Positions 35,109-44,733 are shown, counted from the stretch's first letter. The stretch: 57,914 nucleotides of DNA from CALLPQ01 sp039819545 (GCA_039819545.1 JBCBRS010000016.1:1-57914); one strand, 5' to 3'. The notes: generated by a model not told the origin, from the letters alone. A program made the numbers and translations.

Positions 35109-35221
35109 GTGGCCCCATTGCCCGTGCGTTCTGCGTGGATGAAAAATCGCGCAGTCTTGCCCGCGCTCCGGCCCCCTGTTAGCCACAAGACAACACCCTG
35201 ATCAAGAATAGCGCAATCCCA

Positions 35222-36088
35222 ATGCCCACTCCGACCGTACCCGCCGCCTTTTCAGTCGTTATTACCGGCGCCAGTGGCCGGATGGGCCGGGCCGTGGGCG
35301 CGCGCGCGCTCGCCAACCCGGCCATCACCGTGGCAGCGGCCGTTGACCGGGCCGATAGCCCGGTTCTAGGCGCCGATTTCGGGAGCCTGTCTGGTGGAGA
35401 CCCCTGCGGTGTGAGCGTTGGCAGTGACCTTCCCACCGCGCTGTCGGTTGGCACTGGATCTGACGCTGGCTCTACCATGAGCGGGGGCCCGCTCGTGGTG
35501 ATCGATTTTTCAACCCCGGCGGCAAGTCTTCAGACGCTGGCGCACGCGGTGATGCATAATTGTGCGCTGGTTGTGGGCACCACAGGCTTCACGCCCCCTG
35601 ATGATGCCCAGTTCGCAGAGGCCGCCCGGAAAATTCCTATCATCAAATCGGGCAATATGAGCACTGGCATCGCCATCCTGTCTGCGCTTGTGGCGCAAGC
35701 GGCCCGGCACCTGCCCGATTTTGATGTGGAAATTACCGAGGCTCACCATCGCCACAAGATTGACGCGCCATCGGGGACGGCGCTGATGCTGGGCGAGGCA
35801 GCGGCACAGGGGCGTGGCCGCGACCTTGTCGACCTGCGCACCGGCCCGCGCGATGGCATCACCGGCGCCCGGGAAGAAGGCTCAATCGGGTTTTCGGTGG
35901 TGCGCGGCGGCGGCATTGTCGGCGACCACGCGGTCATGCTGGCATCGGCGACCGAAACGCTGACGCTCTCACACCACGCCATCGACCGCAGCCTGTTTGC
36001 CGATGGCGCCCTGCGCGCCGCAGCCTGGCTCGGCGAAAGCCCGCGCGAACCGGGCCTCTACACCATGGCAGACGTTTTAGGTCTTTAG
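35222..36088 (+). CDS. dapB: 4-hydroxy-tetrahydrodipicolinate reductase
   Basis: NAD(P)H-dependent reductase of the lysine and meso-diaminopimelate pathway. About 288 residues. The Rossmann motif VVITGASGRMGRAVG opens the protein, and the substrate site ITEAHHRHKIDAPSGTAL carries the two catalytic histidines and lysine. Compared with the usual 267 or so residues it has an additional glycine- and serine-rich stretch around residues 62-85 (for example TALSVGTGSDAGSTMSGG), probably a surface loop. The gene is divergent from trmD. Confidence 0.96.
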   Translation: MPTPTVPAAFSVVITGASGRMGRAVGARALANPAITVAAAVDRADSPVLGADFGSLSGGDPCGVSVGSDLPTALSVGTGSDAGSTMSGGPLVVIDFSTPAASLQTLAHAVMHNCALVVGTTGFTPPDDAQFAEAARKIPIIKSGNMSTGIAILSALVAQAARHLPDFDVEITEAHHRHKIDAPSGTALMLGEAAAQGRGRDLVDLRTGPRDGITGAREEGSIGFSVVRGGGIVGDHAVMLASATETLTLSHHAIDRSLFADGALRAAAWLGESPREPGLYTMADVLGL

Positions 36089-36098
36089 GGCGACATCG

Positions 36099-36130
36099 GT
36101 ATTCCCGGGCAAGCAAAGCGCCAAACCCGT
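36099..36130. repeat. diverged single copy of the type II palindrome
   Basis: The stretch containing GTATTCCCGGGCAAGC followed by AAAGCGC is a decayed, inverted copy of the type II unit found at 102-128, 218-244 and 368-394. It lies in the short gap between the ends of dapB and the TonB-dependent receptor gene, together with a weak GCGCC/GGCGC hairpin before a T tract at 36144-36150. Confidence 0.65.
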
Positions 36131-36203
36131 CAAAGGCGCCGGTGTTTTTTATTGGATCAGGGACCACGGCATATTTTTTCAGAAGTAAAAACCGCACAGC
36201 CCC

Positions 36204-38468
36204 CTACAGCGACACACGCAGACGTACACCATAAGTTGCAACCTGACCCGGCGCGGCGACGCTTGCCCCCGGCGTGAAGAAGTTCCGGGTCTCATCATAA
36301 TCGCTGTTGGTGATATTCCGCCCCCAGAACGAAACCTCCCACGGACCATCCGCCGGGCCCACCGCCAGTTGCGCATTGACGAGCCAATAGCCATCAACCC
36401 GGAAATTCGGGCCCAGAAGCGGAAGCTCAAGCGCTGAACGATACGCATAATTCAACCCGGTACGGACCATTAGACTGCTACCGAGTGGCATTTCATGGTC
36501 TAGTGCGCCCTGATAGGTCAGGGTGGGGAAACCAAGGGACTGACCCGCGCGGTCAACAAAGACCGCGCGCCCTGCCGCGCCGGTTGCCGCGATATCAAGG
36601 TCGGTAAACCGCTGGAAGGTACCTTCCTTGTAGCCAAGTGACTGGCTGAGCGTCAGCCCATCGGCAATCTGCCAGAGGAGTTCTCCCTCCGCGCCATAGA
36701 TCGTGCTTTCCGGGGCGTTGACGATCCGGCCCACAATCGCGCCTGTCGCCTCATCAAAGATCGCCGACTGCACCTGTTGATCCTGATAGTCATAATAAAA
36801 GCTGGCGAGGTTCAACCGTATACGGTTATTCAGCTCCGCCTTCACGCCAACCTCAATGGCGTTGAGCCGTTCTTCTTCAAATGGATCAACGGCACGCGGG
36901 TTCAGCGTGTTATAGGCGGTAAAGCCGCCCGATTTCACGCCGCGATTAAAGCTTGCATAGACAAGCACGGTGTCTGACGGTGAAACCTCAATAGCGGCAC
37001 GGCCCGTGAGCGCGTTGAGCGACTGGCGACGTGCCTCCAACGTGCCATCAAGACTGCCATTGGCAAAGTTGAAAGGACCAAAGCCACTGGCAAAGGTACC
37101 AAGATCGTTCAACTCGCGATTTTCATCCTCATACCGCAGCCCGCCAATCAGACGGACTTGGTCCGTTAGCTGATATTCCGCCTGTCCAAAGATACCGATG
37201 GTGCGCACGTCGCTGTTATAGGGCGTTGAGACCGCAAAGCCGGGTCCGAAACTGGCGACAAAATCTGACTGGTAAAGCTCCTCCAGATATTCAACCGATC
37301 CGTAGAGCCCTGCGGTCCACACAAGCTTGCCCGGCACCCCTGAACTTAACCGCACCTCATGGGTTGAGACATCAATATTGCTTTGAAAGAATACGTCCGC
37401 TGCGCCGAGGCTATTGGCGTCAAAGTCATTGAACTCCGTACGATCAAAGTGCTCATAACTGCCCACATAGATCAGATCGACAGACCCAAGATCAACGGTG
37501 AGCGTGGCGCTCCCCCCGAGCCCAGCATTATCGCGGAAAGGGGCTTCGTCCGTAGACAGACCGGTGACGCCAGCAAACTCTTCACTGATGCCAAAACTTG
37601 TTTCGCGGCGACCCGTATGGGCAAGCGCGCCGCCAAAGGCGCTGTCTTCAAACAATTGCAAGCCAAGGCCGTCCGACTGATCGATCGTACCATGGACATT
37701 GAGGAGCAGCGCCGCATTGGCCCCCAAATCAATATCTACAAGGGCGCGCGCGGCAAACCGGTTTGCGGCACCGAGGGTTTGCCCCGTTTCGCGGTTAACC
37801 TGCCAGTCGCCGCCTTGCGTTGTTGTGGCCGCAAGACGCGCGCGGATACCATCGGATAGGGCCCCGGAGACATACCCCTCGGCATTGACCCGGCCAAAAC
37901 GCCCGGCCTCCACCGTCAGACCCGCGGCAAAATCATCCGTAGGCCGATTAGAAATCAGTTTGATTGCTCCGCCCGTTGTGTTGCGCCCATAGAGCGTGCC
38001 TTGCGGGCCGCGCAGAACCTCCGCCCGCGCCACATCGAATAACACCCCTTGCGTGGTCACCGGGACGGGATAGGCAACATCATCCACATAGATGCCCACG
38101 GTGGGCGCGTTGAGCGTTGCGTAATCGCGAAAGCCAATACCGCGAATGGAAAAGGACGGCTGGGCACTCCCGAACTGGTTTTCAATTTCAAGGTTCGGGG
38201 TGAAATTCTCCAAATTATTGATGGTTGCGATGCCGTTATCGATGAGCGCGTCACCGGTGAGCGCGGTAATGGCGATGCCCACATCCTGCGCACGTTCCTC
38301 GCGCCGCCGGGCGGTAACGATAATCTCGGACAGACCGACATCATCAGCACCAGTATTTGTCGCTGCGGCGGGTTGGGCCGCCGCCGGTGAAAAGACAACG
38401 GGCGCAGCGCAAAGCGCAACTGTGGAGATAAGCAAGGCAAAAGCAATCTGCCGGGCGGATACGACCAT
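36204..38468 (-). CDS. TonB-dependent outer-membrane receptor
   Basis: Outer-membrane importer of about 754 residues. A signal peptide (FALLISTVALCAAPVV, cleavage after AAAQ) is followed by the TonB-box region SEIIVTARRREERAQDVGIA, the plug domain (about residues 45-165; FSIRGIGFRDYATLNAPTVG, GPQGTLYGRNTTGGAIKL), and a 22-strand barrel ending in an aromatic-rich strand with C-terminal YGVRLRVSL. This is the sphingomonad/Caulobacter type with a plug VTARRRE motif, often used for plant or complex organic ligands rather than siderophores, but the ligand cannot be told. The start at 38468 is preferred over the long open frame. It lies behind the alpha/beta hydrolase and ABC importer genes on the same strand. 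Confidence 0.95.
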   Translation of the reverse strand: MVVSARQIAFALLISTVALCAAPVVFSPAAAQPAAATNTGADDVGLSEIIVTARRREERAQDVGIAITALTGDALIDNGIATINNLENFTPNLEIENQFGSAQPSFSIRGIGFRDYATLNAPTVGIYVDDVAYPVPVTTQGVLFDVARAEVLRGPQGTLYGRNTTGGAIKLISNRPTDDFAAGLTVEAGRFGRVNAEGYVSGALSDGIRARLAATTTQGGDWQVNRETGQTLGAANRFAARALVDIDLGANAALLLNVHGTIDQSDGLGLQLFEDSAFGGALAHTGRRETSFGISEEFAGVTGLSTDEAPFRDNAGLGGSATLTVDLGSVDLIYVGSYEHFDRTEFNDFDANSLGAADVFFQSNIDVSTHEVRLSSGVPGKLVWTAGLYGSVEYLEELYQSDFVASFGPGFAVSTPYNSDVRTIGIFGQAEYQLTDQVRLIGGLRYEDENRELNDLGTFASGFGPFNFANGSLDGTLEARRQSLNALTGRAAIEVSPSDTVLVYASFNRGVKSGGFTAYNTLNPRAVDPFEEERLNAIEVGVKAELNNRIRLNLASFYYDYQDQQVQSAIFDEATGAIVGRIVNAPESTIYGAEGELLWQIADGLTLSQSLGYKEGTFQRFTDLDIAATGAAGRAVFVDRAGQSLGFPTLTYQGALDHEMPLGSSLMVRTGLNYAYRSALELPLLGPNFRVDGYWLVNAQLAVGPADGPWEVSFWGRNITNSDYDETRNFFTPGASVAAPGQVATYGVRLRVSL

Positions 38469-38600
38469 GATAGAACCTGAGTGAATGAGGGTTGCATCGC
38501 CTGTTCGGCAATATCGGAACGGCCATTCCTGGCCCCATTGGGCGATCGCGCCTCGGGCATCAAGACTTTTGGCCTTTATCGCGGCTGATTGGCAAATCGC

Positions 38601-38615
38601 GTGACTGTTCGTCAC
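38601..38615. promoter_or_regulatory. palindrome upstream of the TonB receptor gene
   Basis: GTGAC, five spacer bases and GTCAC form a perfect inverted repeat about 133 bases ahead of the receptor start codon, in the 255-base gap behind the hydrolase. It is a candidate operator; the cognate regulator is not in the window. Confidence 0.35.
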
Positions 38616-38723
38616 ACCGCTTGCTTCCAATATCACAAAACTGACATATCGCAATGGCGGCAGTCGCAAATCCGGGCGAAGCGGATCGCCCGTGATTGGT
38701 AAGCCACAGGACCGAAGCGCGGC

Positions 38724-39557
38724 CTACGCGGCGTTGAGAAACGCCAGAACAGCCCGCGCAAACTCCTCCGGCTCATCCCAATGGAGGGAGTGCGCAGCCT
38801 CGTCGAGGGTAACAACCTGCACTGAGGGAATGGCGATAAGATCGTGCGCGCCTTTGGTCCCCGCAAAAAATCGATCCTGACCGCCATGGATAACGAGCGC
38901 TGGGCAGGTCACCGCGCCGGGCTCAGCTGTCAGGGTGCCAGCAAAAAGCGCCTCAACCTGGGCACAGAAGTCGGCGGCGGTCTGGCTGTGCTCCATGGCC
39001 GTTGCCATTTGTGCCGCCGCCAGCACCGCGCGGCTGTCGTCAAAGAATTTCGGCGCAAACAGCCACTGGAAAAGGATGCGGTACCAGAGCGTTTCTTCAC
39101 CCGCATCGGCCAGCACGCGGCGCAAGCTTGCAAGATCGGTGAGTGCCTGTCGCATGGGCGCGGGCATCGATGCTGCACCACCCGCTATGACGAGGCGCGA
39201 CACCCGCGCCGGGAACCGGGCCGCCAATTCCATAGCAAGCGATGCGCCAAGCGAATGTCCAAGGACCAATGCCGATCCATCTGTATAATGATCAATAAGA
39301 TGTGCATAATCATCGACCATGGCGGACAGATCAATCCCCTTCCCGGGGTGGAGCACCGTCTGTCCGCAGCCCTGATTATCCGGCATGACGAGGCGATAGC
39401 CCTGACCCAGAAGGGCGAGCACCGGGCCCCAGCTACGGTGATCGCTCGCCAGACCCGCAAGCAGGAGAAGCGCAGGGCCATCGGGCTTGCCCGCCTCCAC
39501 CACATGATAGGCGGCGTGTTTGCCCTCAAACATCGCGGTCGGCGTCTCGGTTGGCAT
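38724..39557 (-). CDS. alpha/beta hydrolase
   Basis: About 277 residues, cytoplasmic (no signal peptide). The nucleophile elbow is VLGHSLGASLAMEL with catalytic serine, the acid is in VIHGGQDRFFAGT, and the histidine is in LDEAAHSLHWDEP. Family members cleave esters, lactones or amides. The start at 39557 has a strong GGAGGAGG site just upstream, and the coding region overlaps the end of the ABC ATPase gene by 32 bases, so it is the terminal gene of the importer operon. This position suggests it acts on the imported compound. The longer open frame to 39587 adds ten unlikely residues. Confidence 0.9.
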   Translation of the reverse strand: MPTETPTAMFEGKHAAYHVVEAGKPDGPALLLLAGLASDHRSWGPVLALLGQGYRLVMPDNQGCGQTVLHPGKGIDLSAMVDDYAHLIDHYTDGSALVLGHSLGASLAMELAARFPARVSRLVIAGGAASMPAPMRQALTDLASLRRVLADAGEETLWYRILFQWLFAPKFFDDSRAVLAAAQMATAMEHSQTAADFCAQVEALFAGTLTAEPGAVTCPALVIHGGQDRFFAGTKGAHDLIAIPSVQVVTLDEAAHSLHWDEPEEFARAVLAFLNAA

Positions 39558-41109
39558 GGCTGTCCTCCTCCAGACCTGGTGTTGCATCGATCAATGCCCG
39601 GCTGGCCGGGTGCTGCGCTGTGCTTAACGGCTGGCCGCTCGCAATTTCCTCAACGATCGATCCCTCACTGATCATCAAGATACGCGAACATAACCGGCGC
39701 AGGAACCGCAGATCATGGGACACAAAAATACCAGCCATGGCGCGTTTTGCCATCAGGTCCTGGATCAGTGTTAGGATCCGGTATTGATGGCCCGGGTCAA
39801 GGGCAGAAACCGCCTCATCAAACAGGACAACCGCGGGGTTGGCGATCATGGCGCGGGCAATCGCCACGCGCTGGCGCTGCCCCCCGGATAAAGCGTCGGG
39901 CAACCGGCTTACCATGTCAGGGGAGAGCCCCACTTGCGTGAGGGAAGCCTGCGCAAGGGATTTTTTTTCCTCCGCATCAAGATCATAACGATTGTGGAGC
40001 GGCTCCGTGAGACTTTGAAGCAATGTGTGATGGGGATTAAGACTGCCCTTCGGGTCCTGAAAAACGATTTGTATAGGGTGCGGGCCGGGATATTGACCTG
40101 GCGGCGCGCCCGACGTCGCAGGCGTTAGCGTCACCGTCCCCTCATCCGCGCGCAGTAAATTGACAAGACCTTTTAACAAAGTCGATTTCCCGCACCCCGA
40201 TGCGCCTGCAATACCGACAACCTCCCCCGCATACACGGTAAAGCTCGCAGCCTTCACCACCCGCTTGCGCGCCGGTTTTTGCCAGAAGAATTTTGTTCGC
40301 GCGGGGTAAGACAGGCTCAGACCACGCACCTGTAACAAGGGCGTTTGCGCTTTATCGGTGGGCTGCGGCGCCATCACCGCGTGATGGGGTGCGGCGCCAT
40401 CGGCTTGATCGGCTACAATTGTCTGATCTTTGATTTTTAGATGGCGATCCGTATACGCCTTAATAAGTGCCTGATCGTGGCTGATCAGCAGCATCGATAC
40501 GTCGCGGTCACGCACCGTCTTAACCAGCACATCGAGCACTTTTTTCTGGCTGACCATGTCGAGCGCAGTTGTGGGCTCATCAGCAATGATGACCGATGGC
40601 GATTGCGCAAGAACCATAGCGATGGCCACGCGCTGACGTTGGCCCCCGGAAAGCTGAAAGGGGTAGGCACGCGGTGAAATATGATCCGGGTCAAGATTAA
40701 CCTCTCGCATGAGGCCCAGAACGCGCGGGTCGTCAGCGCGTAGCCGTTTGCCCGGGTCCGCATCCCTTGCCCGTTCTGCAGCTTCTGCAATTTGCCCGCC
40801 AATCGACATCAGCGGATTCAGAGCTGTCATGGGCTCCTGAAACACCATACCAACCTGTCGCCCCCGCCACTGGCGACGCGCCGCCTCATCAAGGGTATTG
40901 AGATGCGTTGCGCCCAACCGAATGTCGCCCGTGATCGTCGCGGTCGATGGCAAAAGCCCCAGCATCGCAAGACCAAGCTGCGATTTACCGGACCCCGACG
41001 GGCCCGATAGCCCCACCGTTTCCCCCGGTGCGAGATGGAGTGACACCGCGCTCAGGAGCGGCGGGCCGCCAAAGCCGAGCGACACAGTATCGACGATCAG
41101 CCCGCTCAT
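39526..41109 (-). CDS. ABC transporter ATP-binding protein, fused double NBD (Dpp/Opp type)
   Basis: About 527 residues with two complete nucleotide-binding domains. NBD1 carries Walker A GPSGSGKSQLGLAML, signature LSGGQRQRVAIAM and Walker B IIADEPTTALD. NBD2 carries Walker A GASGCGKSTLLKGLV, signature LSGGQRQRVAIAR and Walker B VLFDEAVSALD. The fusion corresponds to DppD plus DppF in one chain, as in YejF. It powers import of peptide- or nickel-family substrates through the two adjacent permeases. ATGA overlaps join it to the permease gene before it, and it overlaps the hydrolase gene after it. Confidence 0.95.
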   Translation of the reverse strand: MSGLIVDTVSLGFGGPPLLSAVSLHLAPGETVGLSGPSGSGKSQLGLAMLGLLPSTATITGDIRLGATHLNTLDEAARRQWRGRQVGMVFQEPMTALNPLMSIGGQIAEAAERARDADPGKRLRADDPRVLGLMREVNLDPDHISPRAYPFQLSGGQRQRVAIAMVLAQSPSVIIADEPTTALDMVSQKKVLDVLVKTVRDRDVSMLLISHDQALIKAYTDRHLKIKDQTIVADQADGAAPHHAVMAPQPTDKAQTPLLQVRGLSLSYPARTKFFWQKPARKRVVKAASFTVYAGEVVGIAGASGCGKSTLLKGLVNLLRADEGTVTLTPATSGAPPGQYPGPHPIQIVFQDPKGSLNPHHTLLQSLTEPLHNRYDLDAEEKKSLAQASLTQVGLSPDMVSRLPDALSGGQRQRVAIARAMIANPAVVLFDEAVSALDPGHQYRILTLIQDLMAKRAMAGIFVSHDLRFLRRLCSRILMISEGSIVEEIASGQPLSTAQHPASRALIDATPGLEEDSHANRDADRDV

Positions 41110-41966
41110 GACACCGGGACCGGCGCAGTATGATCAGGGCCGCGGCGCGGGCCGGTCAGATGATCGGCCACGATGCCAAAGCTCATCACCGTGAGGATAA
41201 TGGCCAGCCCCGGGAAGAGCGCCAACCATGGCGCAACCCCCACAAATGTCTGCGCCTCATTCAACATGCGCCCCCAACTTGCCAGCGGTGGCTGGACGCC
41301 AAGGCCTATATAGGAAAGCCCCGCTTCGGCTGTGATGCCCACGGACATTTGGATCATCATCTGGGTCAGGAGCAATACCCACAAATGGGGCAGAATATGA
41401 TCGCGTGAGATGCCCATGGCGCTCCGGCCAACTGTGCGGGCACTGGCCACAAAATCGCGCGACCACAGGCTAAGCGCTGCGCCGCGAGCGACGCGGGCAA
41501 AGACCGGAATATTAAAAATGCCGATGGCAATAATTGCCGTCAACGCGCCCGGCCCGCGCACCGCGGTGAGCAGGATTGCCAGCAATAGAGAGGGGAGCGC
41601 AAAAAGAACATCATTCATCCGCATGACCAGCGCGTCAAGGATCCCGCGCCGCGCCGCCGCCAGCAGGCCAAGGGGCACGCCAAGCGCCATACCAAGACCA
41701 ACCGAGCCAACGGCAATCGCCAGAGAGGCCCGCCCGCCAACCATGATCATGGACAGAACATCGCGGCCAAAATGATCCGTACCAAACGGATGAGCGAAAT
41801 TGGGCCCGCGCAGTCGTTGCCCGATATCGATATGGGTCGGATCGTGGGGCGTCCAGATAAAGGCAACCACCGTCAGGACAAAGACCAGCAGCAGCCAGCC
41901 AAGGGCAACCCGCTCGGTGACCGGCAATCTCGACCAGAAAGTATGAAAAATACGCGGCGCGGACAT
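41106..41966 (-). CDS. ABC transporter permease, DppC type
   Basis: About 286 residues with an N-terminal cytoplasmic stretch, one leading helix (GWLLLVFVLTVVAFIW) and a binding-protein-dependent transport domain of five further helices. The motif SVGITAEAGLSYIGLGVQPP is the hallmark of DppC/OppC/NikC permeases, and GTDHFGRDVLSMIM precedes the domain. It overlaps its permease partner by one base and the ATPase gene by four. Substrate specificity cannot be inferred from the permease alone. Confidence 0.95.
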   Translation of the reverse strand: MSAPRIFHTFWSRLPVTERVALGWLLLVFVLTVVAFIWTPHDPTHIDIGQRLRGPNFAHPFGTDHFGRDVLSMIMVGGRASLAIAVGSVGLGMALGVPLGLLAAARRGILDALVMRMNDVLFALPSLLLAILLTAVRGPGALTAIIAIGIFNIPVFARVARGAALSLWSRDFVASARTVGRSAMGISRDHILPHLWVLLLTQMMIQMSVGITAEAGLSYIGLGVQPPLASWGRMLNEAQTFVGVAPWLALFPGLAIILTVMSFGIVADHLTGPRRGPDHTAPVPVS

Positions 41967-42913
41967 TATGGACCTTGCACCCGCACACGCGGATCAATCA
42001 GGCGATACCCCACATCGACAAGCAACGAGACCGCGAGGACCGCAACAATGAGGATCATGACAATGGCACGCACGGTAATCAAATCGCGCTGGGCCACCGC
42101 CTCCAGCACCAATTGCCCAAGACCGGGCAGAAAAAAAATCTTCTCAATAATCACCCCGCCTGCAATCAGAAATGAGAACTGCAACCCGATGATGGTCAGT
42201 ACCGGGATCAGGGCATTTTTGAACTGGTGGCGGATCAGGATTGCCCCGGGGCTCAAGCCCTTGGCGCGGGCCGTGCGGACATAATCCGCCGACCCGGTTT
42301 CCAGCAGGGCCGCGCGCATGATCCGTGTGAGGATTGCCGTTTGCGGGATCGCCAGAGCAAGGGCAGGGAGCGTCAGGGCCCGCAGGCCAGGCCCAATGCC
42401 CCCTTGCCAGCCGGGAAAACCGCCCGCGCTAAACCAACTCAATTGAACGGCGAAGACACCCACCAGCAGGACACCGAGCCAGAAATTGGGCACCGCGAGA
42501 CCAAGCCCGGCACCGGCGCTGATCACCCGGTCCGGCCACCGCCCCGCGAACCGCGCCGCCACGAGCGCCAGCGGCATGGCGAGCGCAAGGACAAGCACCA
42601 ACGTATAGACCGTGAGTGGCAGCGACACCCAGAGCCGTTCGCCAATCAGACCCGCAACCGGGACGCGGTAGGTATAGCTGGTCCCAAAGTCACCCTGCGC
42701 CATGCCGCCAATCCAGTGCCCATAGCGCGCAAGCAACGGTTCATCGAAGCCAAATTCCGTGCGCAAAGCGACAAGCGCCGCCGGATCGGCATTCAACCCC
42801 ATCATATACGCCGCCGGGTCGCCGGGGATAATCTCCGTCATGCCAAAGACCAGCATTGATGCGATGATCAGGGTCAGGAGGGTTGTTAGAATGCGCGCCG
42901 TTACGTCCCCCAT
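41966..42913 (-). CDS. ABC transporter permease, DppB type
   Basis: About 315 residues. The N-terminus (RILTTLLTLIIASMLVFGMT) and the motif EIIPGDPAAYMMG are typical of the DppB/OppB/NikB permeases, followed by GQLVLEAVAQRDLITVRAIV with the EAA-like coupling helix region. Start 42913 (MGDVTARIL) gives an ATGA overlap with the binding-protein gene; a GTG two codons further out is possible. Partner of the DppC-type permease. Confidence 0.95.
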   Translation of the reverse strand: MGDVTARILTTLLTLIIASMLVFGMTEIIPGDPAAYMMGLNADPAALVALRTEFGFDEPLLARYGHWIGGMAQGDFGTSYTYRVPVAGLIGERLWVSLPLTVYTLVLVLALAMPLALVAARFAGRWPDRVISAGAGLGLAVPNFWLGVLLVGVFAVQLSWFSAGGFPGWQGGIGPGLRALTLPALALAIPQTAILTRIMRAALLETGSADYVRTARAKGLSPGAILIRHQFKNALIPVLTIIGLQFSFLIAGGVIIEKIFFLPGLGQLVLEAVAQRDLITVRAIVMILIVAVLAVSLLVDVGYRLIDPRVRVQGP

Positions 42914-44550
42914 CAGCACACCCCAATCTCAACAGATGTCTCAACAGATGGCTCAACAGATCGATTTTCCGCAGCGGCCAGCGCTGCCCCCGGTGCCGGC
43001 ATATGGATATCGCGTAGACTGATGGTTGCCACGGGGCTGTCGCGCCAGAACCCGCGAATGCCCACCCGGCAGACCGTGACCGATGGCAGCTGGAACAGGA
43101 ACACATTGACCGCGTCATTTGTAATTGTCGTCTGGATATCGCGCAAGAGCGCCCGGCGCTCCGCCGGTGAAGCGGTTTCATCAAGGCGGGTGAGGAGCGA
43201 TTGCACCGTCGCCCCATCATACCCAAAATAATAGTCCGGACGCCCATAAATATCGATATCGTCCGGTTCGGTGTGCGCGACGATGGTCAGGTCAAAATCG
43301 TGGCGCAGGAAAACCTGATCAATCCACTGGGCCCACTCGATAGTCTCCACGGTTACCCGCACCCCAAAGGCACGCAATTGCGCGGCGATGATTTCGCCGC
43401 TGCGGCGGGCATAGCTGGTGGGGGGCAGTTTTAACGTCAGATCGAGCCCATCGGCATAGCCAGCCTCGGCAAGGAGCGTGCGGGCCCGGTCGTGATCCTT
43501 GAGGTAAACCGTAGACAGATCAATATGCGCCTCACCGCCGGGTGGATAGTGGCTGGAGATTAACCGGCCATGGCCAAAGAGCGTGCCGTCCATCACCGCT
43601 GAGCGGTCTATAATATGCGACAGGGCCTGGCGTACCCGCTTATCGCCAAGGCTATCGCGCCGGTGATTGAGCGCCAGAATGGTCTCGCCTTGCGTGGTGC
43701 CAACCATGACATTGAAGTCATCGCGCCGGGCAAACTGCGCCACGTTTTCCGGTGCGGGATAGCCCGCAAACACATCAATATCGCCCGCACGCAGGGCTGT
43801 CTGCGCGACGCTGGGGTCTGGAATAAACCGAAAGCTTGCCGCCTGAAGAGACGGTGCCTTCCCCCAATAATCGGGGTTATGTGCCAGATCGATCCGTGTA
43901 CTGCGTTGCCACCGCACAAAGCGAAACGGGCCGGTACCCACGGGCCTGACCGCATTGGTATCGGCGCTGCCCGCATGGACAATCACGCTATCGCCCCAGG
44001 CAAGAAGGGTCAGAAATTGCGGGAACGGACGATCAAAGGTGAACGCAACCTCATAAGGTCCCAGCGCGCGGATGTCTGTAATGCGGCGCAAGCGCGTTTG
44101 CTGGGCGTTGCGCGACGCGGGCCCGCGCGCGCGATCAAAGGTGAACACCACATCGGCGGCACTAAACCCATGCCCGTCGTGGAACCGCACATTTTTCCGT
44201 AGACGCATGGTCAGGCGCGTATGGTCCGCACTGAAGTCCCAATCGGTGGCAAGCGCGGGCGCAAGGGTGCCGTCGCGGGTCAGCCTGACGAGACCTTCAA
44301 AGATATTGTTCAGGACGATGGCATCAATGGCCTCCGCAGCGCCCGCCGTGGGGTCCAGATTGGGGGGTTCCAGTTGCACGCCGATGGCCAGTTCAAGCGC
44401 CCGTTCACCCCGCGGGCCGGGCGCAAAGGCGATTGCAATGACGGCTGCGACAACCGCGATGATGACAAAGGCCAGCCCTTGATAACGCGCCAGGCTGAGG
44501 GCCAAGGCGGCGGCCAAGGGGCTCAAAAGCAAAATGGCGGACAGGGTCAT
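42913..44550 (-). CDS. family 5 extracellular solute-binding protein with membrane anchor
   Basis: Substrate-binding component of the peptide/nickel-type importer. About 545 residues. SBP_bac_5 features: GVQLEPPNLDPTAGAAEAID at the start of the domain, GLVRLTRDGTLAPALATDW, LRKNVRFHDGHGFSAADVVF, and GTGPFRFVRWQRSTRIDL. Unlike usual periplasmic binding proteins, the N-terminus shows two hydrophobic segments (residues about 1-20 and 26-43) without a lipobox or clear cleavage site, so it may remain anchored in the inner membrane. The start at 44550 is uncertain: no ribosome-binding site is evident, and the frame is open to 44697. First gene of the importer operon, divergent from the HD-domain gene. 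Confidence 0.88.
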   Translation of the reverse strand: MTLSAILLLSPLAAALALSLARYQGLAFVIIAVVAAVIAIAFAPGPRGERALELAIGVQLEPPNLDPTAGAAEAIDAIVLNNIFEGLVRLTRDGTLAPALATDWDFSADHTRLTMRLRKNVRFHDGHGFSAADVVFTFDRARGPASRNAQQTRLRRITDIRALGPYEVAFTFDRPFPQFLTLLAWGDSVIVHAGSADTNAVRPVGTGPFRFVRWQRSTRIDLAHNPDYWGKAPSLQAASFRFIPDPSVAQTALRAGDIDVFAGYPAPENVAQFARRDDFNVMVGTTQGETILALNHRRDSLGDKRVRQALSHIIDRSAVMDGTLFGHGRLISSHYPPGGEAHIDLSTVYLKDHDRARTLLAEAGYADGLDLTLKLPPTSYARRSGEIIAAQLRAFGVRVTVETIEWAQWIDQVFLRHDFDLTIVAHTEPDDIDIYGRPDYYFGYDGATVQSLLTRLDETASPAERRALLRDIQTTITNDAVNVFLFQLPSVTVCRVGIRGFWRDSPVATISLRDIHMPAPGAALAAAENRSVEPSVETSVEIGVC

Positions 44551-44733
44551 AAACAATTGGAAAGGGAAAAAAGGGGTGCCCAGCCGGAGCGCTGCTGGGT
44601 GATCTTTCGTTTCGATGGCGTCGCAGGTATCGTTCCCCGCGACAAAGAATAAAGAGTGTGACCCAGGGCACCCGGCCCGGCAAGTCCCATCGCTCAACGC
44701 CCGTTTGAGCCACCACGGAAGGAAACGCCGCCC

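Noticed and set aside
36118..36150. Intrinsic terminator after dapB
   Set aside because: The stem is only five base pairs and is separated from the T tract by several bases; it overlaps the decayed repeat, so I did not list it as a feature.
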